Shown one piece after another: positions 19,055 through 20,432 of a stretch of 20,432 bases of DNA. The DNA is taken from the NCBI GenBank assembly GCA_024704765.1, contig JAKMXF010000310.1, forward strand, positions 1,114,649 to 1,135,080. The letters are read 5' to 3'. Origin of the DNA: Oopsacas minuta. Lineage: Eukaryota; Porifera; Hexactinellida; Lyssacinosida; Leucopsacidae. The notes under the pieces are model-generated. The model did not search any database and was not told the DNA's origin. It saw nothing but the letters and a program-made list of their open reading frames with translations. Both the position numbers and the translations under genes were made by a program. The first letter of the stretch is position 1; every line of letters begins with the position of its first letter.

Positions 19055-19071
19055 CCTTAGTGTATTGCTAT

Positions 19072-19175
19072 GCTTCAGTATATTTGCAAATATCATGAGT
19101 TTTTGTACTTAGAATAACCTCAATGCACTTCTTATTTATCTCTGGTCCAGAAAATAAATGTAGTTTCAGTCCTAA
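19072..19175 (+). repeat. Dispersed direct repeat, partner at 6379-6480
   Basis: See the partner for shared blocks. This copy begins right after the MITE's right duplication, so the MITE lies at or near the left edge of this repeat copy. Confidence 0.7.
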
Positions 19176-19710
19176 GATCACGTAGTTCACGTATAAGTAT
19201 AATCCTCCTACTGACTAGTATTTTTCAAAGACAAATAGAGGATTTCTATTATTCAATTTCGTCCCGCAGCATAGGTCCCGACTCCCGGCCCTATTTCAAT
19301 GACTTGATACCCAAAAATAAAATAAGTTTTAGGAAAAAATACCTTGGCAATGTGAAAGAGCAGCTGAAAAAAATGCGAATAGAAGGAAGAATATAAATTC
19401 TCTCATCTAGAAAGGTTTGAACTGGTAAGATCTGAAAGTTTCGGTAGTGGAAAATGCCAAAATGATGAAGAATAATAGTAGCTAATTGATATAGGGAAAT
19501 ATACACCATATAAAGTAAATATCTAAAATTAGGAGAATATAACGAAAAATAGTATCATAAAATTACCAAACCAATGAAACAAAGAGATGTCAGACTGCCA
19601 TTGTATTTATGCTCAAATATTGCCTGTAGTCAGCCTATATCAGAAATAATAATAAATAGAAGCAATCTGATCGATGTGGGAGGCATGACATGAGAATCTT
19701 GAATTATATT
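19176..19710. other. A+T-rich stretch, nothing recognised
   Basis: A 72-codon minus-strand frame (19291-19509) is hydrophobic and aromatic-rich, as expected from A+T-rich DNA, and shows no domain. No other feature seen. Confidence 0.35.
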
Positions 19711-19770
19711 AGCATAGATGACTAAAGATAAGGCTGTAATTTTAACCAAGGATAAGAGGAAGTGGATATT
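19711..19770 (-). repeat. Dispersed repeat, inverse partner of 3297-3366
   Basis: The plus strand has GACTAAAGATAAGGCTG, a variable middle, then GGATAAGAGGAAGTGGATAT, matching the minus strand of the partner. Confidence 0.65.
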
Positions 19771-19826
19771 TCATGGACAATTCTATGTATAAATTCGGGT
19801 AATAAGAAACTGGTGCATGCGTGCAT

Positions 19827-19866
19827 TGCGTTAACGTGGTTCGGATTAATGAGGGTCTACTTGAGT
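19827..19866. repeat. Solo end of a pogo/Tigger-type element
   Basis: GCGTTAACGTGGTTCGGATT followed by AATGAGGGTCTACTT resembles the right end of the 2310-2492 MITE (GTTCGCATTAACGAGGTTTC then ACTG). No opposite end was found. Confidence 0.4.
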
Positions 19867-19870
19867 CCCT

Positions 19871-20432
19871 AGCCCTCATTGCATGTCTAACACTATCCAA
19901 GGGAAAAATTCACCTCAATCCAAATATTGAAGTAGAGGCACAAATACAACAGTGAGTGTTGTTGTTTAGGATTTTGGCCCGCAATACAAATCTTAATAGC
20001 ATATCCTTGATACGGTTCAAAATCATGCGATAATATCTATACGTAAGATTTTGACCTGAATCAAAATGTATTTCAGCCAGGGAGTTATAGAAGTGGTACA
20101 ATTGCAGAATCTTACACCCCCAACTTTTTTAATGTGGTCAAAAATCCCTATATGCACCGTTCAAGAACTCGTTAAGAGAAGTTGATAGAGCTAAAGAAAT
20201 CCAAAATCGGATTAAAATTGACAAAGTAACGAAAAATTTACTCCCTAAGCCAAATCCTATGAGGAAAATTGTATTGATTTATACATTACAATTACCATAG
20301 GAATGCTCATACTGTTGATATTGCGGTTATACACGCTTGTTACTCTACTCTTTCATGCTCATTTGTTTGCTATTCAGTGTATTTCACTGCAGGTAATTCT
20401 TCTTACTTTAAAGGAAAGCTGGTAATTACATA
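19871..20432. other. Unassigned right-hand end of the window
   Basis: A small hairpin (ACAACAGTGAGTGTTGTTGT, about 19947) is visible. A 63-codon minus-strand frame has no domain. At 20392 a CTGCAG acceptor-like word follows a pyrimidine-rich run, but the putative exon would be only about 29 nt, so I do not call it. Confidence 0.3.

Noticed and set aside
20340-20422. Plus-strand exon candidate after a pyrimidine-rich run and CTGCAG
   Set aside because: The implied exon is about 29 nt at the window edge with no partner; not supportable.

Overview
The window looks like non-genic animal DNA. It is A+T-rich, has no operon-like gene packing, and holds no convincing complete host gene. Almost everything recognisable is a transposable element or its remains: an animal FLYWCH/MULE transposase, a hAT element with 8-bp target duplications, short hAT-type and pogo/Tigger-type miniature elements (MITEs), and large fold-back elements. 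I read this as an invertebrate metazoan repeat-rich intergenic or intronic region. A tunicate or another invertebrate would fit, but nothing in the sequence fixes the taxon.

Layout, left to right. Positions 1-996 (minus strand) hold a broken FLYWCH + MULE transposase-like gene cut by the window edge. About 1395-2760 is a large fold-back palindrome (copy A) carrying a nested hAT-type MITE in its left arm and a pogo/Tigger-type MITE in its right arm. About 3125-3865 has short tandem repeats and a second, different inverted repeat. 5118-5576 is a decayed GC-patched hAT-like element carrying a nested 181-bp hAT-type MITE. 6865-7465 is a truncated copy (B) of the palindrome. 7886-8488 is a composite repeat with an (ACAA)n tail. 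8955-11475 is a structurally complete hAT transposon, with perfect 8-bp target duplications, perfect terminal repeats and mirrored ATGGGTCA arrays, whose transposase gene is dead. 12821-13002 is another pogo-type MITE. 13604-14593 is a hAT-like element holding a second copy of the composite repeat. 16816-16973 is a small inverted-repeat MITE. About 17050-18955 carries two more palindromes (C and D) lying side by side, followed at 18977-19054 by a 78-bp hAT-type MITE with a perfect target duplication.

No pathway or gene cooperation can be read here. The functional content is parasitic: two recognisable transposase genes, both inactivated, and many non-autonomous elements that would need transposase from elsewhere. 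The one hint of a host gene is a 42-nt cysteine-rich candidate micro-exon on the minus strand at 11919-11960 with good splice consensus on both sides. If it is real, the hAT element may sit in an intron of that gene.

All homology statements come from reading the sequence and aligning by eye. No database search was possible, and element boundaries given as approximate are approximate.
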